A stretch of DNA of 64,000 nucleotides. Origin: Monoplex corrugatus (taxonomy: Eukaryota > Mollusca > Gastropoda > Littorinimorpha > Ranellidae). Both the position numbers and the translations under genes were made by a program. The stretch covers positions 48,953,750 through 49,017,749 of the forward strand of contig JAPXFY010000016.1 of the NCBI GenBank assembly GCA_030674185.1, read 5' to 3'. This document shows, one piece after another, positions 41,441 through 54,351 of the stretch (the first letter of the stretch is position 1; each line of letters opens with the position of its first letter). The notes under the pieces were generated by a model that did no database searches, was not told where the DNA came from, and saw only the letters and a list, made by a program, of their open reading frames with translations.

Positions 41441-41760
41441 GATTCTGAGTTCAGTGATATATAGTGTTATAGCTTCAAGTCACAGTAGAAAATGGATAGG
41501 ACATAGGACTTCCAGTTGGAAGGTCTGAGTTCCACTCTGCTTGGGTAAAGGGTGGAGATTTTTCCCATCTTTCAGGTCAGTGTGTGGGCAGACCAGTTAG
41601 TGCCTGAATCCTGACCATGTGTATGTGCATTCAAGACAGGACACATGCAAGTTAAAGATCCTGAAAACCATGTCAGTGTGTGATGGCTTCAGGAAAGATG
41701 AAAACGCCCATTATGCACTGTATTGTCCTCTTCACCAGCTTCAGTCTGCTTTGGCTTTGA
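41440..41760 (+). mobile_element. SINE family C copy
   Basis: TAGAAAATGGATAGGACATA (A-box-like), TTCCAGTTGGAAGGTCTGAG (B-box-like), GGTAAAGGGTGGAGATTTTT, GCAAGTTAAAGATCCTGAAA. Confidence 0.75.
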
Positions 41761-42536
41761 CCTCTTTCCGGCAGTGCACTACATGTCCCTATCACATAGC
41801 TTGTAATGTCACTGTTTTTGTTACCCTTTTAGTCTGCTCACAAACCTAGACAGAAGACAGCTTGCTCTGGCTACTCAGACTAAGAATAGACAAGTCTGTT
41901 GATCTGCTCACAAAGCAAGGCAAGCAGGTTACCATTTATCCTCTCATAAATAATAACTTGAAAACAAAACAAATCAGTAGATTTCTTTTTTTATGTCAGT
42001 ACTTAGGCACGCTCGCAAAGCTAGGAAGGATTTTCATAGTTTGCTATTGGCCTGCTCAGAGGCTGTTCTACTTTGCTTTAATTGTCTGGGAAACTAGCAT
42101 CCCATGGACCAACTCTCAAGAGATGAAAATGATTAATGATCTGTGCAATCCTCATTGACCTCAACAGCCTGTGTGCTGTTATGATTTTCTTTCTGTGTGA
42201 ATATGGGTTTGTGGATGGCAGAGTTGATGAGGTTTTATTGAAAGATATAATTTTGAAATAAGACAGTGCTTTTCACATTAGTTTTTGATACAATGTGGGT
42301 ATACAAACTAGGATTTGGTTGTATACTTGTGTGTTTGTGTAAAATACAATTGACTAGATATGAAGAAAGAGAACTCTTGGCTCACGGCTGTTTAAACCGG
42401 CCGCCGGGCGATCACTTAGTTTTCGGACACGGTGTCAGCGATTCGCACGCGAGAGGCGTGTTTTCCTGCTTACCCGCTGCGCTACACGGCCCGTCAGCGG
42501 TTTGGAGCTGTGAGTCATCGGTAGGCAAGCGGTACT

Positions 42537-42845
42537 GTGTGGCTGCCTTTGTGTGACGTGATTACTACTGTTTCTACATTTCCCGCAATACTGCTTTGGT
42601 CATCTAGCCATATCTGTAATTATCAATCTTACCGAAAAGTAGACTCTCTCCCCTACACATACATATCAAACACGAACTGGTTTGTTGCCATAATGCGTTA
42701 CGGGATTACACAGAAAAGGAGGAGAACGATTCTGAAAATATCGCGCCTTCACTGTTTCATTCGAAAAATAAGCCAACTTCCAACAACGAAAACAAGAGTT
42801 CACCAGTTATTACAGCAGAAAGAAACACATACAGAGGAAGAGTAA
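42537..42845 (+). CDS. unassigned ORF inside the GGCT-flanked element
   Basis: 102 codons starting near the left end, with a basic stretch GITQKRRRTILKISRLHC and a polar end. I do not recognise it. It could be a remnant of transposase coding sequence or chance. Terminated by TAA at 42843-42845. Confidence 0.15.
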   Translation: MWLPLCDVITTVSTFPAILLWSSSHICNYQSYRKVDSLPYTYISNTNWFVAIMRYGITQKRRRTILKISRLHCFIRKISQLPTTKTRVHQLLQQKETHTEEE

Positions 42846-43276
42846 AGTATGTTTTAACAGACTGACTTACCAGACAGATGTTCCGTGGCTTCTTGTGGAG
42901 GTAGCGGTGGGTAAATCGAGATCACTGATAACGGCATAGACTCCATTATCCTTCACACTAAAACCAACATTTCACTGATAGTGATAGTCTTGTATACCGC
43001 AATCTCCTTACTGCCATAGTAGGAACGTATACACACATGTCCGTACAAGAGTCAAGATTGGGATCACGATACTGAGACGACCATTCATTAAAAAAAAATG
43101 GAAAGACACAGAGAGCGATAGAGAGAGAGAGGGGGGGGGGGGGGAGAGAAGACAATACATTTACGAGAACTTTAGGTTCACTGGTATTAAAAAGAAATTA
43201 AAACTCCTGAATATCATACCCACTTAACTACACTGAAATCTTTCTGTCTGCCTGTCTGTCACTCTCTCTCTCTCTC

Positions 43277-43298
43277 CACACACACACACACACACACA

Positions 43299-43354
<56 letters not shown>
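43277..43354. repeat. (CA)n microsatellite
   Basis: CA run preceded by CTCTCTCTCTCC. Confidence 0.95.
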
Positions 43355-43359
<5 letters not shown>

Positions 43360-43462
43360 CACACGCACAAGAATACTATGTATTTTGCTTAACAATGATA
43401 ATAATACTCAAAAGTCTTTAATTACTTATTTCATTCATGAAATGCATACACTTAAACATACA

Positions 43463-43618
43463 AGCAGACAGACAGATAGACAGACAGACAGACAGGCAGA
43501 CAGACAGACATACAGACAGACAGAGAGAGAGAGAGAGAGAGGAATACTTTGCACTTCGCTTAATGTCTTTGGGCCCTTATTAATTGTCTCACTCATGAAA
43601 TATGCACACACACACACA

Positions 43619-43702
<84 letters not shown>
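43463..43702. repeat. (GACA)n, (GA)n and (CA)n cluster
   Basis: CAGACAGACAGA units at 43463-43520, GA run to 43541, then a CA run from 43603 to 43700. Confidence 0.95.
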
Positions 43703-44510
43703 CAAAAACAAAAGAAAATAAACAGAGATAATCAACAACTACAACATGCAAAACCTGACTCTGGTCGTCTCAGTACACTGATATTTCAAACAAAATGTCC
43801 AAGGCAACACTATACACAATTATCAAGCACAGAGGAATTCTGCCACAGTGTGTACATGGTAAGCGTTATCCAGAGGACTGAAATGATATCAACATTCACT
43901 GAAGACTAAAGATTAATGAGCTGCCAGAACCAGTAACCATCAACCGCCTCGCCGGCATCCCTGTTTACCTTAGCTGTCACATGTGTTATTACGATACGCT
44001 ATACGTGGCCCCTAAGCTGCGAAACATGAAAAATGAAAAACAGCCGTCCTCTACAGACAACATTCTTCTAATGTGTGCCTTTACTTTCATTCGAGAACTG
44101 GCATTTGGATTTTACCGGCGTTGGAACATTGATCATTTCACGGTCGAAGATTGAAAATCATGTCAACACTGTCTTTCATTCTCTTTCTTTTCTGTGCGTT
44201 TAGTTAGACACTTATATGCACGTAACGTGTTGAGTTACATATCATTTTATAGAGAAAAATCTCATCTTTTTAATGATGCATATTACTGACCAATACAAAC
44301 AAAGCTCTTGAGAAAATTAGTGGAAAACTGAAGTTACTTGTTTGTAATAGTTACTACTGCGCTTATAGGGCGTAGCGAGATCGACGGTAACAAGGCGGAG
44401 CTACGAGCTCGTATTTCTAGGTCAGGGCAGCACTAAGTTGGCTTCGCGCTGCTACAGCTGCCGCCGCGGGACGAAACTAAGTGATCACCCTTAAACAGCC
44501 GTGGGCTATG

Positions 44511-45394
44511 TGAACAAAGATTTCATACTCTATTGTCAACAATTTTACGCAACAGGACTCAAGAATAACATGTATTGCTTATGTAGTAAATGGATTCATT
44601 GGTGTCACAAACTTTTCTTTGAAAGCAGTGCACTAAACATAATGCAGCGTTTGTGTTTTAGAAGTGTATGGGTTTTCTAGCTGCAACATCATCATCAATG
44701 AAGATGTCCTGTTGTCCAGTCTTTAAAGTTGAATGACACAGATTCATGAATGTACAAACATTGTAGTCTCTTTATTTCATCAATTAGTATGAAATTAATG
44801 ACTTGTCAGACAAGTAGTATGAAATTAATGACTTAATTCTGTTTGATCAGGTTTATGAGAATTCAGTATGAATGACTCATTTTTGCTTGATTGGTATTAC
44901 TGTAATTTCGGTGCGGATTTTGTTTGATCGTTTTTTAATGAATTTGATATAGATGTACACATTTGTTGTTATTTTATTATAAATTTTGGTAAGGATGTAT
45001 ACATTTTACTTTGGACTGAATTTGGTGTAGATGTATATTTTTCTGTTTATTTTATCATAAATGTATTATGGCATATTACAAGCCTACTGCTGTATGGAAT
45101 GTAATCTAATATCTAAGAATTTAAGTATTTTGTTATGTTCAGAAAAAAAACATCATACAAATATTACTTACATGTATTCTCATTGCCAAGTGCTATTGTT
45201 GTACGACACAGGTGATAACAATAATAAATTATCCATTCCTGCTTCAGATCTTTTTAGCTGAAGTGAACAAGTTGTATTGTCATTTTCGAATGTTGATGGC
45301 AGACTGTGATTGCCTATTTGAAAAATAAACAGCCATTCAGTTTTTCTTTCTCACTGTCTCTTTCAGTGTCATACACACATTCACACATGCAGCA

Positions 45395-45450
<56 letters not shown>

Positions 45451-45577
45451 ACACCACATATGCACCAGTTTGCTTCAAAAATCTCTAACGCTGAAATCTC
45501 ATTTTCATTTGTCCACGGTGATTATGCCCGTGAAATGTCACTGTCTGAGTCCATTAATATGCTTAGACAGCATCTGG

Positions 45578-45608
<31 letters not shown>

Positions 45609-45630
45609 GGTTGATTTTCTCTAGCATTCT
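44511..45630. other. intergenic, no gene seen
   Basis: AT-rich, with a short direct duplication ATGAAATTAATGACTT at 44789 and 44819 and a CA microsatellite (45401-45455). Confidence 0.5.
45582..45608. repeat. T27 homopolymer run
   Basis: Uninterrupted T run at the edge of an inverted SINE C copy, consistent with a retroposon tail or junction. Confidence 0.85.
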
Positions 45631-45920
45631 GATTTTTCTCAGGTGTGTGTATGCACAATATGTTTTGCCCACAGTGTAGGCGGTATGTTGTGCACCGTCT
45701 GCATACTTCATCTTTGATGGGCACGCAGACTGAGTGTTTTCATTTTTCCGTAAGCCCTCAGACACTGCCACAACTTACATGATCTTTACCACGCATGTTT
45801 ATGTTCTGCATGTGTATATACTCTGAGGGGATGTAGGCATGAGCAAGTCTGCACACATGTTGACTTAGGAGATTGGAAAAATCTCCACTCTGTACCCACC
45901 AGGCAGGAAGAAAACTCCCT
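45625..45920 (-). mobile_element. SINE family C copy, inverted
   Basis: AGATTGGAAAAATCTCCACT, TGTACCCACCAGGCAGG, CATGATCTTTACCACGCATG and GCACACATGTTGACTTAGG are the reverse complement of family C blocks. Confidence 0.7.
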
Positions 45921-46079
45921 GGGAGTAATGTGGTAATGACATGGTGGTAGTAATGTCACAGTGTCTCATTATGGCAGTGCAAAATCACGGCACCTTTATT
46001 CTGAGGAAATTAGTTATCTGTGTCCATGTGTCTGTACCCACACAGAAGTCACAGGTTTGCTTACATTACTGGAAGCATT

Positions 46080-46890
46080 TTTGTTTTGTTTTTATTATTA
46101 TTATCATTGTTTAAAGCCCTGCCGACTGTGCACAGCCACATCAGGGCTACAACCATCTCAAAACATATCCAAACACCCTACTGACCCTGAAAAACAAAAA
46201 CATGAAAAAAGAATCATGTACACATATCAGTGTATTCATGCTCATAATCTAACAGTATGCCACTAGTGTTGACCATTCTGTCCATCCAATTTATCACCAG
46301 GGGGTTCAAAAATTATACATGAAATCAAATATAAACATAATAAGGACACTATAAAATGTATTAAAACTGGCCTGACTTATCTGAAATTGCTTCTGCACAT
46401 CACATTTCCCTAGCCACAAAAATGCCGTTAATACATGTATCCAATTATCAGTCCTAAGAGAAAGTATGTGAGGCTTTATGGAACACATACAGGTTCATGG
46501 ACTAGAAAGGCAGAAAATGATCAGATGAAATGACAAACAGCAAGAAACACACGGAGTGACAGAAAAGAAATTTCTAGCACAGAATTTCCAGAAGGAAGGA
46601 GATACTACATACACTGAAGACCCCTGGCATTCCTACAGTTTTTCTCTTCAGACTTCTTCACAATTTGTGTCTAGCGTTAAACAACACACAAAGACAAGGA
46701 CAACAAACAGTATAAAAAACCATCATAATGGCAAGTAATGTACCTAATACCACAACCATGAAACTGAACAAATGTAAATAACGTCCCACCTCAGACATGT
46801 GCATAAACTAAACTATAGTCAACCAAAAACATAAACAATGAATTTAGTAAATCAGCTAAACAGCATGTACAGGAAAATGAGAAAACATTG
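46080..46890. other. intergenic, no gene seen
   Basis: Begins with the block TTTAAAGCCCTGCCGACTGTGC... (46112 on), not matched elsewhere in the window. Otherwise AT-rich and featureless. Confidence 0.4.
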
Positions 46891-46894
46891 TCTT

Positions 46895-47040
46895 ATATCT
46901 ACAACATGCAGACGCTATGTTTCTGCACACTCAGCATACTCCTCCTTTGGTGAGTGTGCACACTGGGTCTATTTGTGTTTACACAAACCATTGAATACCA
47001 GCATAGCTTACAGGATCTTTAATGACAATGACTTGAAGAA
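46895..47040 (-). mobile_element. SINE family C fragment, inverted
   Basis: ACAACATGCAGACGCTATGT, GTGTGCACACTGGGTC and AGCTTACAGGATCTTTAA are inverted family C blocks; a second small fragment lies at 47250-47350. Confidence 0.5.
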
Positions 47041-47639
47041 ATCAATATTTTACGGTGCAGCTATTTTCATCACAGTATTACAGTTAATGTGTTTCACCCC
47101 TCCCTTGTCTGTTTTTAATGCTTCCTATCTTTTTTCATATACCTTCATGTGCACTATAGCAACAACTAAGTGTTAGGTCCAATGGCGGATTTAAAAAATG
47201 CTACTGTCCTTGAGTAACAAAGTGTTTTAAAGTTTGTTTGTTTTCTTAATGTCTGTGTTTGATATTCTGATGAATATACATACAGAGGGGGTTCAGGCAG
47301 AAAACATATCTGCATGTTTGTTGACATGGGAGATCAGAAAAATCAACAGGAAGATCACACTCAAGCATCACCCTCAGCACTTTCTCATCTTCCCTCACCT
47401 TCCTCCAACACATGAGACATGAAAAAAATCTGAAGTAGGTTTATTGCGAGCATATCAATTTTCACATGGCATGACAGCATTACACACCATGATGTAGTCA
47501 AAGTTAAATAATTACACTCACAACAACAGCTGTCAGGTGTGTGTGTGCACTTGTCAGATGTGTATGTGAAGAACGGATACTTGGGAAAGTAGCCTAGAGG
47601 AGGGATACTGTAACCATTTTCTGACTGCCTGTGTGTGTG

Positions 47640-48075
47640 TGCTCGTGGCAGATAACCAATGGGCAAACATTGGACTTCCAATCAGAAAAGTCCTGTCTTA
47701 ATCTGCCAGACACTTCCACCAGATGGGTAAAGGATGGAAGTTTTTCTGATCTTCCAGATCAGCATGTTCGGTCTTTTGATTTAACGTCTTTCACTATGAG
47801 TGAAGACCTGCCAGTGCCTAAACCTTCATGTGTAAACACATGAATATATCGATCATGCAAGTTAAAAGATCATGTAAGTCATGTCAGAGGATAATTTTAC
47901 GGAAACACGGAAAGCTCAGCATGCTGACCTGCCAAGGATGCAGACTGTGCAACATCACAGTGAGGTGTGATCAACTCACTTCACTGCTTGAGTTCTCTAC
48001 ACTCCATTACAAAAGTCTGATTATGTGTAATATGCAATGAGTCTACATGGTCTGGACAATCCTGTTACACACAAA
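47640..48075 (+). mobile_element. SINE family C copy
   Basis: GTGGCAGATAACCAATGGGC head, GGGTAAAGGATGGAAGTTTT, TGATCTTCCAGATCAGCATG, GACCTGCCAGTGCCTAAACC, CAAGTTAAAAGATCATGTAA and tail TGTGTAATATGCAATGAGTC. Confidence 0.8.
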
Positions 48076-48216
48076 AATGTATTTATAATATTAAATCTTC
48101 TCAACCACAGGGCTATCACTAGATCTACTACCAATATGGTTTCATCACAAAAATTCCACACAAATTCCTACATTCATGTTTTCTCACTGTAAAGCCACAT
48201 TCAACCATTTCATTCT

Positions 48217-48359
48217 TTTACCCTTTCCACCATATACAAAAAAAATTAAAATAAATCTCTCCCTCCATACCCTATCTGCCAGCTTCCAACAAGGAGAGAA
48301 AAGGTTAAGGTTTTGTTTTCCAATCATGGCTGTTAACACTGAGGAAGTCAAAGAATTAA
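48217..48359. mobile_element. decayed palindromic MITE (TTAA/CCCTTT family)
   Basis: TTTACCCTTTCCACC at left and GGAAGTCAAAGAATTAA at right; internal CTATCTGCCAGCTTCC and AGGTTAAGGTTTTG match the inner arms of the 63142 copy. Confidence 0.45.
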
Positions 48360-48647
48360 ATTGTTGCTTTGCTTGAACAATGACTACTATGGTGTAATGT
48401 GTTCTTTGTTCAATGGCTTTGGTCAGTTTACTTTTAAAGAAATACAAAGGGATGGGAACGGCTGGAAAGAAAGAAAAAAAAGAGGAAATCTAGAGAGTCC
48501 AGGGACATGCTTCTCCAGAAAATGTTTTTTAAGGGATTAAAATCTATGTACTTTGTACACATTTAGTTCAAATTAGGTATACAATGTGTTTAAAAGGAAA
48601 GACATTTTCTGCACTTTTGTCCCTATACATGAACACATTAAATACGC

Positions 48648-49020
48648 CTACTCATCACACTTACATAGTTTGCTTTGAAAAACAAAAAAAATGCAGCAGC
48701 TACATAAGAAAGGTTGTGGAGTTTGCTGTGGTTTGCTGCCAGAAGACCCAGGCTCAATCCTCCTTCCACAGCTTTCAGCAGTTTGATCTGATTTGCGACA
48801 AAAAGGTTTAGGCTTGGTTCCAGAGCCTGAGTGTTCTGCTTCTGTTACAGACTTTGAAATAGATTCCCTATGCTGCAGTCTGGTTCTCTTAGCTTCTGCC
48901 GTGACATCTTCACTGATTGTTTCTTTCCATCCATTCCCATCACTAAGGATTCTTAATGCCACTTGTGTCAAGTTTGTGCTGTCCTCATTTCACAATGATG
49001 TCTTGTTGGGTAGCCATGCT
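48648..49020 (-). other. open segment of unknown nature downstream of frataxin
   Basis: A minus-strand open frame with LSDGNGWKETISEDVTAEAK and a Ser/Gly/Lys-rich remainder. I could not join it in phase to the possible exon at 49133-49277 without a stop, so I do not call a gene. Confidence 0.2.
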
Positions 49021-49132
49021 TGGTGTTAAAGGTGTCCCTTAATGCAATCCACAGCATAAGCTGTCTTACCAGAATGCATCAAATGAGAAAGACAAAGTCT
49101 GCCAAGTTGGTAGTATGAGAACTTACATGTAA

Positions 49133-49277
49133 CTCTATGAATTTTATTTTTCCCAGGAAAGGACCACAATAATTTGAGGAAACTGATTCTTTCTGCTGAA
49201 GAAATCCTTGGATCCAATGAGAATTCACATCCCTGATTTGTACAAGGGATTGTTGCTGTTTTCTTGTGGCAGTCTAA
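49133..49277 (-). CDS. unassigned possible exon
   Basis: Minus strand: an acceptor-like GTTGTCTTAG precedes an open segment reading DCHKKTATIPCTNQGCEFSL and then RISSAERISFLKLLW up to ...HRVT before GTAAGT (donor 49132-49127). It has splice-like borders and two CxxxxC cysteines but no recognised family. It lies about 0.9 kb downstream of the frataxin stop on the same strand, so a 3' UTR segment or a relic gene is equally possible. Confidence 0.2.
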
Positions 49278-49447
49278 GACAACAAATGATATATAGATGC
49301 AGGCTGTGACAGAATAAGGTTCATAGTTCCATGGAAAGTATTCACAGCTTCACTGTCTTTGTCTTCCTGACACCTGTAGTCCTTCAGATGAAACAATAAA
49401 CAAAAGTCCAGCATGCAGCACCACCTAATTAAAACACATCATTTCAT

Positions 49448-49453
49448 TTTATT
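49448..49453 (-). terminator. FXN: candidate frataxin polyadenylation signal
   Basis: AATAAA on the minus strand about 655 nt after the stop codon. It is the first canonical hexamer I noticed; not proof of use. Confidence 0.25.
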
Positions 49454-49861
49454 TCTCATAAAAGATCAATGGTAACAACAGATTTGTTCCAGGTGAAAGC
49501 CTGTAGAAAAATCCTTTTTTTTTTAAAGAAGGGCGTGTGAAGCACTCAAAACAGGAAAAAAAACAGGAAAAGAAAAAAGGCAAAAAAGATAACCAGGATG
49601 CCTTTCATGGCCTGCATGCAAATAAGGTATGTTAAAAAACAAACTTGTAGTGGAGTACAAATACTTTCCCCAGGGATAGCAACCCACATTTCACATAGAT
49701 TCTATTGTGACTAATCACCAACCCAATCCAATCCAATCCAATCCAATCCAATTCACAAATACACATGAATCAAATAAAACCACAACAAAACAAGAGATCA
49801 CAAGGAAAGTCCATCTTCAACACATGTATACACACAATGATGCATGCACTGACAGACTGAC

Positions 49862-49862
<1 letters not shown>

Positions 49863-49902
<40 letters not shown>

Positions 49903-49920
49903 ACACACACACACACACAC
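49863..49920. repeat. (CA)n microsatellite
   Basis: CA run with one AT interruption, in the probable frataxin 3' UTR/downstream region. Confidence 0.95.
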
Positions 49921-50106
49921 TTTTTGTTCTTTTACACAGAACTTGGATCAAGTACATAATACACAATATTAACAATAACACCCTTCTCCAAAAGTGACTT
50001 CAAGTTTACAGCCACACAAACATCCACTGCATCAACAGATATAGCTGAGTAATGAGCAAGCCGTATTTCTCACTGTCCTTCTTTCAAAAGCCACAATGAC
50101 ACAGAA

Positions 50107-50248
50107 TCAGCTATAGAAGGCGCACTGTGAGAGACTGATAGTGGTCTGCAGAGCAGCGGATAACTCTCTTTCCAGCAGAGTGTGCAGTCCTTCCTTGTTT
50201 CGTGAGTACACCCATTGCTTGTCCTGATAATCATAGCGCTTCGGGCCA
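50107..50248 (-). CDS. FXN: frataxin exon 5 (C-terminus)
   Basis: Acceptor TTTTTTTTTGCAG. Completes Ser, then [40 protein letters not shown] and QCAFYS with TGA at 50109-50107. Confidence 0.95.
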
Positions 50249-52009
50249 CTGCAAAAAAAAAATCATCATCAAACTATTTATTGTCACATTCATGTTAAAG
50301 GCATCTGACTAAAAAACAAGAACCATAACAAACTCTAAAAACATGGACAGATAAATATAATAATAAATGTGACAATCTATCAGTTAATAAATGTGACAAT
50401 CTATCAGTAGTTTATACAATTATGGTACTTTAATTCTGGTACAGGCACATTACAATAGTAAGCATATCTCAAAAGAAAAAAGAACATCCACAGAAAGATA
50501 TCTCTAAACAAGAATGCATGAACAAGACTTAAGTAGTGGTAAATAATTGATGGCCTAGTCTCCCAACCTGCATCACACAAACTTTCAACTTGAGATACGA
50601 TCGCCAGTAAATACTGTCATCTTCATCACCAAGTACAGGCACATGAGAGATTAAATCTAACCAAACTGGTTTTGCTTATGATTAAATCCAATCCATTTGT
50701 TTTAGGTTTTGATTTTTTATGATTGACTCTAATTCATTTGTTTTAATTTAAGATAAAATTTAATCCAATCAAGCAGGTCTGGGGTTTTTTTCTTCTTTTT
50801 TTATCTGAGGCAGGGGGATGGGAATGGGGGGTCACAGTTTAATCTAACCCACCTGATTTTATTTTTGATTCTTTTTTTCACAGCAGCAAAATCTTTACGA
50901 CTTGGGCAAAGTAAAGCTAAAGCTGCTACATATGGGAGTTTGGATTTTGTTCAAGAGAGGTTCATCACACTCTGACAATTACACACGCACACCACTCAAT
51001 CAGACGTCACACCTTGAATCCACAAATAAGCCAGCCAATCTGATTACTACAGAGAACTGTTAATAACAGTGTTATTGAGATTGGAGTTTGTTCAAAAGGA
51101 ATTCATTACACTTGGACAATTCCATATGCGCTCCATCCAAGTCTTGTCAGCAATTATCTGGCAGGCTCCCTGAGCTTACACAAGACCTTATGCACTGGCA
51201 AGGTCTGAAAACTGGGGGGTGGGGGAGGGGGGAGACAAAGCTATGAACCTGTGAAACACTGAGCAGACACCACCAGAGTGATGGAAACACTAAAATGGGC
51301 AGTGAACGGGCCAGTTTTTCATGTCACAGGCTGGGATTGAACTCAAGATACCTGATCTTGAGTCCATGCATCTATCAAGAGAATTGAATGACAGGTAAGA
51401 GCACCACATACCTGGTGGGGGATGACAGCCAGATCTGTTTGTTGGGGGTCTGTTTGTTGATGACGTAGGTACCCAGAGATCCACCCAGACTCATTGTCAA
51501 CACACCATCCTGAAACACAGCATCATTCTCATCAAAAACCACAGGTCTGTATTAAAGAGAGAGTGAGTGAATGAAACCAAAACCAAACCCACTTCAAGTA
51601 CAATGTATATATACATGCACATGTGTGTGTGAGTGTGCATACATGTGTTTGCATGTATACTTATGAGTTTGGGTGTGCGTACATGCACGTTTGAACACAA
51701 ATGAAAACAAAGTTCCTTGCAAGAGGACAAGAAACCATGCTATCTATTATCTGCAAGTATGTATGTATGTATGAATGTGCGTATGTTGGTGTGCAAGTGT
51801 GTGCGTAAGTATGTGTTGTGTGTTTGTAGTGTGTATTATTAGTTGTGTGAATGGCTGTGTGTTGTGTGCATGCGTGTTTTGTATGTATGAGTGTTGTGTT
51901 TCAGTGTTGTGTATGTGTGTGTATTGTGTGTATGAGTGTGTGGTGTGTGTGTGTGTGTGGTGTGTGTGTGTTATGTGAGTGTGTTGTGTGTGTGTGTGAG
52001 TGTGTGTGT

Positions 52010-52048
<39 letters not shown>

Positions 52049-52066
52049 GTGAGTGTGTGTGTGTGC

Positions 52067-52126
<60 letters not shown>

Positions 52127-52127
52127 A

Positions 52128-52171
<44 letters not shown>

Positions 52172-53440
52172 TGTGTGTGTTGTGTGTGTTGTGTGTGTGG
52201 TGTGTGTGTGTGTGTATGTTGTGTGCAAGAGCATATGTTATGTGCACGCATCAGCATGGGCATACAGACTGTTGGGAACACTAATTCAGCGCAGATGCAT
52301 TTCACATATGTAGAAGACATGTGGTTGATGGTAGATTACTATATTGTACTGTATTGCATGGTATAGCTATGGTATGGCTTTGTATGGTATGGTTATGGTA
52401 TGGTATGGTATGGTATATGGTATGGTATGGTATGGTATGTATGGTATGGTATGGTATGGTATGGTATGGTATGGGTATGGGGTAGGGTAGGGTAGGGTAG
52501 GGTAGGTGGTAGGGTAGGGTAGGGTAGGTTAGGTATGGTATGGTATGGTATGGTATGGTATGGTATGGTATGGTATGGTATGGTATGGTATGTATGGTAT
52601 GGTATGGTATGGTAGTGGTAGGTACGTAGGGTACGGTGCAGTGCGGTGCGGTGTGGTGATGTGCGGTACAGTATGATATGCTATGCTATGCTATGTTATG
52701 CACTATGCTATGCTGTGGTACTGAAGTGGATTTTTCTACAAATTTACATCTTTAGTTTCCCCTCTATATGTGTGTTTGCCAATCTACCACTGTGGATTTT
52801 TCTATAAATTGACACTAGATTTTCCTATAAAGTAATATCTTTTTTCCTCTGTATATGTGTGTTTCATCGATCTATTGAAGTGGATTTTTCTAGAAGTTAA
52901 CATACCTAGTTTTTCATCTATGTGTGTGTTTCACTGGCCTACTAAAGTGGAAGTTTTCACAATGTAACACCTTTAAATTTTCCTCTATATGTGTTTCATC
53001 AACCTACTAAAGTAGATTTCGCTATAAGGTAGAATCTTTAGTTTCCTCATGTTTAGTCAACCTTCCAAAGTTGATTTTTCTACAAAGTAAAATCTTTACT
53101 TTTCTTTCAATATAAGTGTTTTGCTGATCTACTGAAGTAAACTTTTGGCCTATAAAATTTGCCAGGAACAATTCCTTCATTCTAAGGTTCAGTTACAAAT
53201 GCTAAGTGCAAGCTGCACATAATTCAGTTCTCTTCTCTGTCCCATCTTCTACGTCACTTCAATGGTCACAGCATATGGAACAATTTTTCACAATACTGTG
53301 ATGAATAATAATAATAATAATAATAATTACAATATTTATATAGCGCAAAATCTTGATAAAATCAAATCTAAGCGTTGAAACACACACACACGCACGCACG
53401 CACACACACACACGCACGCATGCACGCACACACACGCACC

Positions 53441-53537
<97 letters not shown>

Positions 53538-54284
53538 CTATAAATGGGGAGAAAGAATAAAAACAATGGAAAATTATAGAGAGCATATTATATACAATTA
53601 TATATTGCAATGTGATTCCCCTCCGAGTGGAGACAGGCTGCAGAGGGGATTGAGTGAGGTTAGGATTTTATGCAGAGGAGAAAAGGTGAGTTTTGAGAGC
53701 GGACTTGAAGGAGACAAAAGTAGGTTGCTGACGGACTGAGAGAGGAAGTTTGTTCCAGGAGAGCGGACCAGAAACAGAGAAGGTTCGTGGACCATAGATA
53801 TTGAGCTTAATGCGTGGAAAGCGAAAAGTCAGAGGATCGGAGGCAGAGCAGAGGGTACGTGAGGGAACATAGATCTCAAGTAGGCTTGACAGGTAATCGG
53901 GGGCTGCGTTATTGAGGCTTTTGTAGCACATGGTGTCTATGAGTGATGATGGGAATGATGTAGTTCCATTCTGGATTGAGACAGCTGCCCATGAGATCTT
54001 GGTTTGCCATATCATCTGAAAGACTAGCACCCAGACCACAACTCAAACTCTTGTAGACAGGGGAGAAAAAATCTCAATGAAACACTGATTCGAACCTGAA
54101 AATCTCAATGCCAAGCTGTGAACGTTAACCATTTGGCCAGCATCTCACTAACGATTCGATTTAACAAAGCTGCATTCATGCACAGTGCACCAGTTTCCCA
54201 TGTCAACTGTGCTGGTCAGTCCCCCTCCCTCTCTCTCTCCCCCATCCACACACAACACAGACCACATCACACACACAAAACACA

Positions 54285-54351
<67 letters not shown>

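Larger units (their letters stand above)
42383..44503. mobile_element. 2.1-kb DNA transposon with GGCT target duplication (CMC/Chapaev-like)
   Basis: The left end CACGGCTGTTTAA and the reverse complement of the right end, also CACGGCTGTTTAA, are identical 13-bp inverted repeats. Both continue with GATCACTTAGTTT after a small indel. The flanks are GGCT (42379-42382) and GGCT (44504-44507), a perfect 4-bp duplication. CAC...GTG ends and 4-bp duplications fit the CMC/Chapaev group. The ends are GC-rich against AT-rich surroundings. No transposase is recognisable inside; the interior holds CA, GACA and GA microsatellites, so this is a non-autonomous or decayed copy. Confidence 0.75.
53250..54150 (-). 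mobile_element. SINE family A copy split by a LINE insertion
   Basis: The SINE's body (GTCACTTCAATGGTCACAGC ... TTTTCACAATACTGTGATGA) stops at 53304 and resumes at 53943 (GTGATGATGGGAATGATGTA, TTCCATTCTGGATTGAGACA), ending with the tRNA-like head near 54145. GTGATGA is duplicated at the break. Confidence 0.7.
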
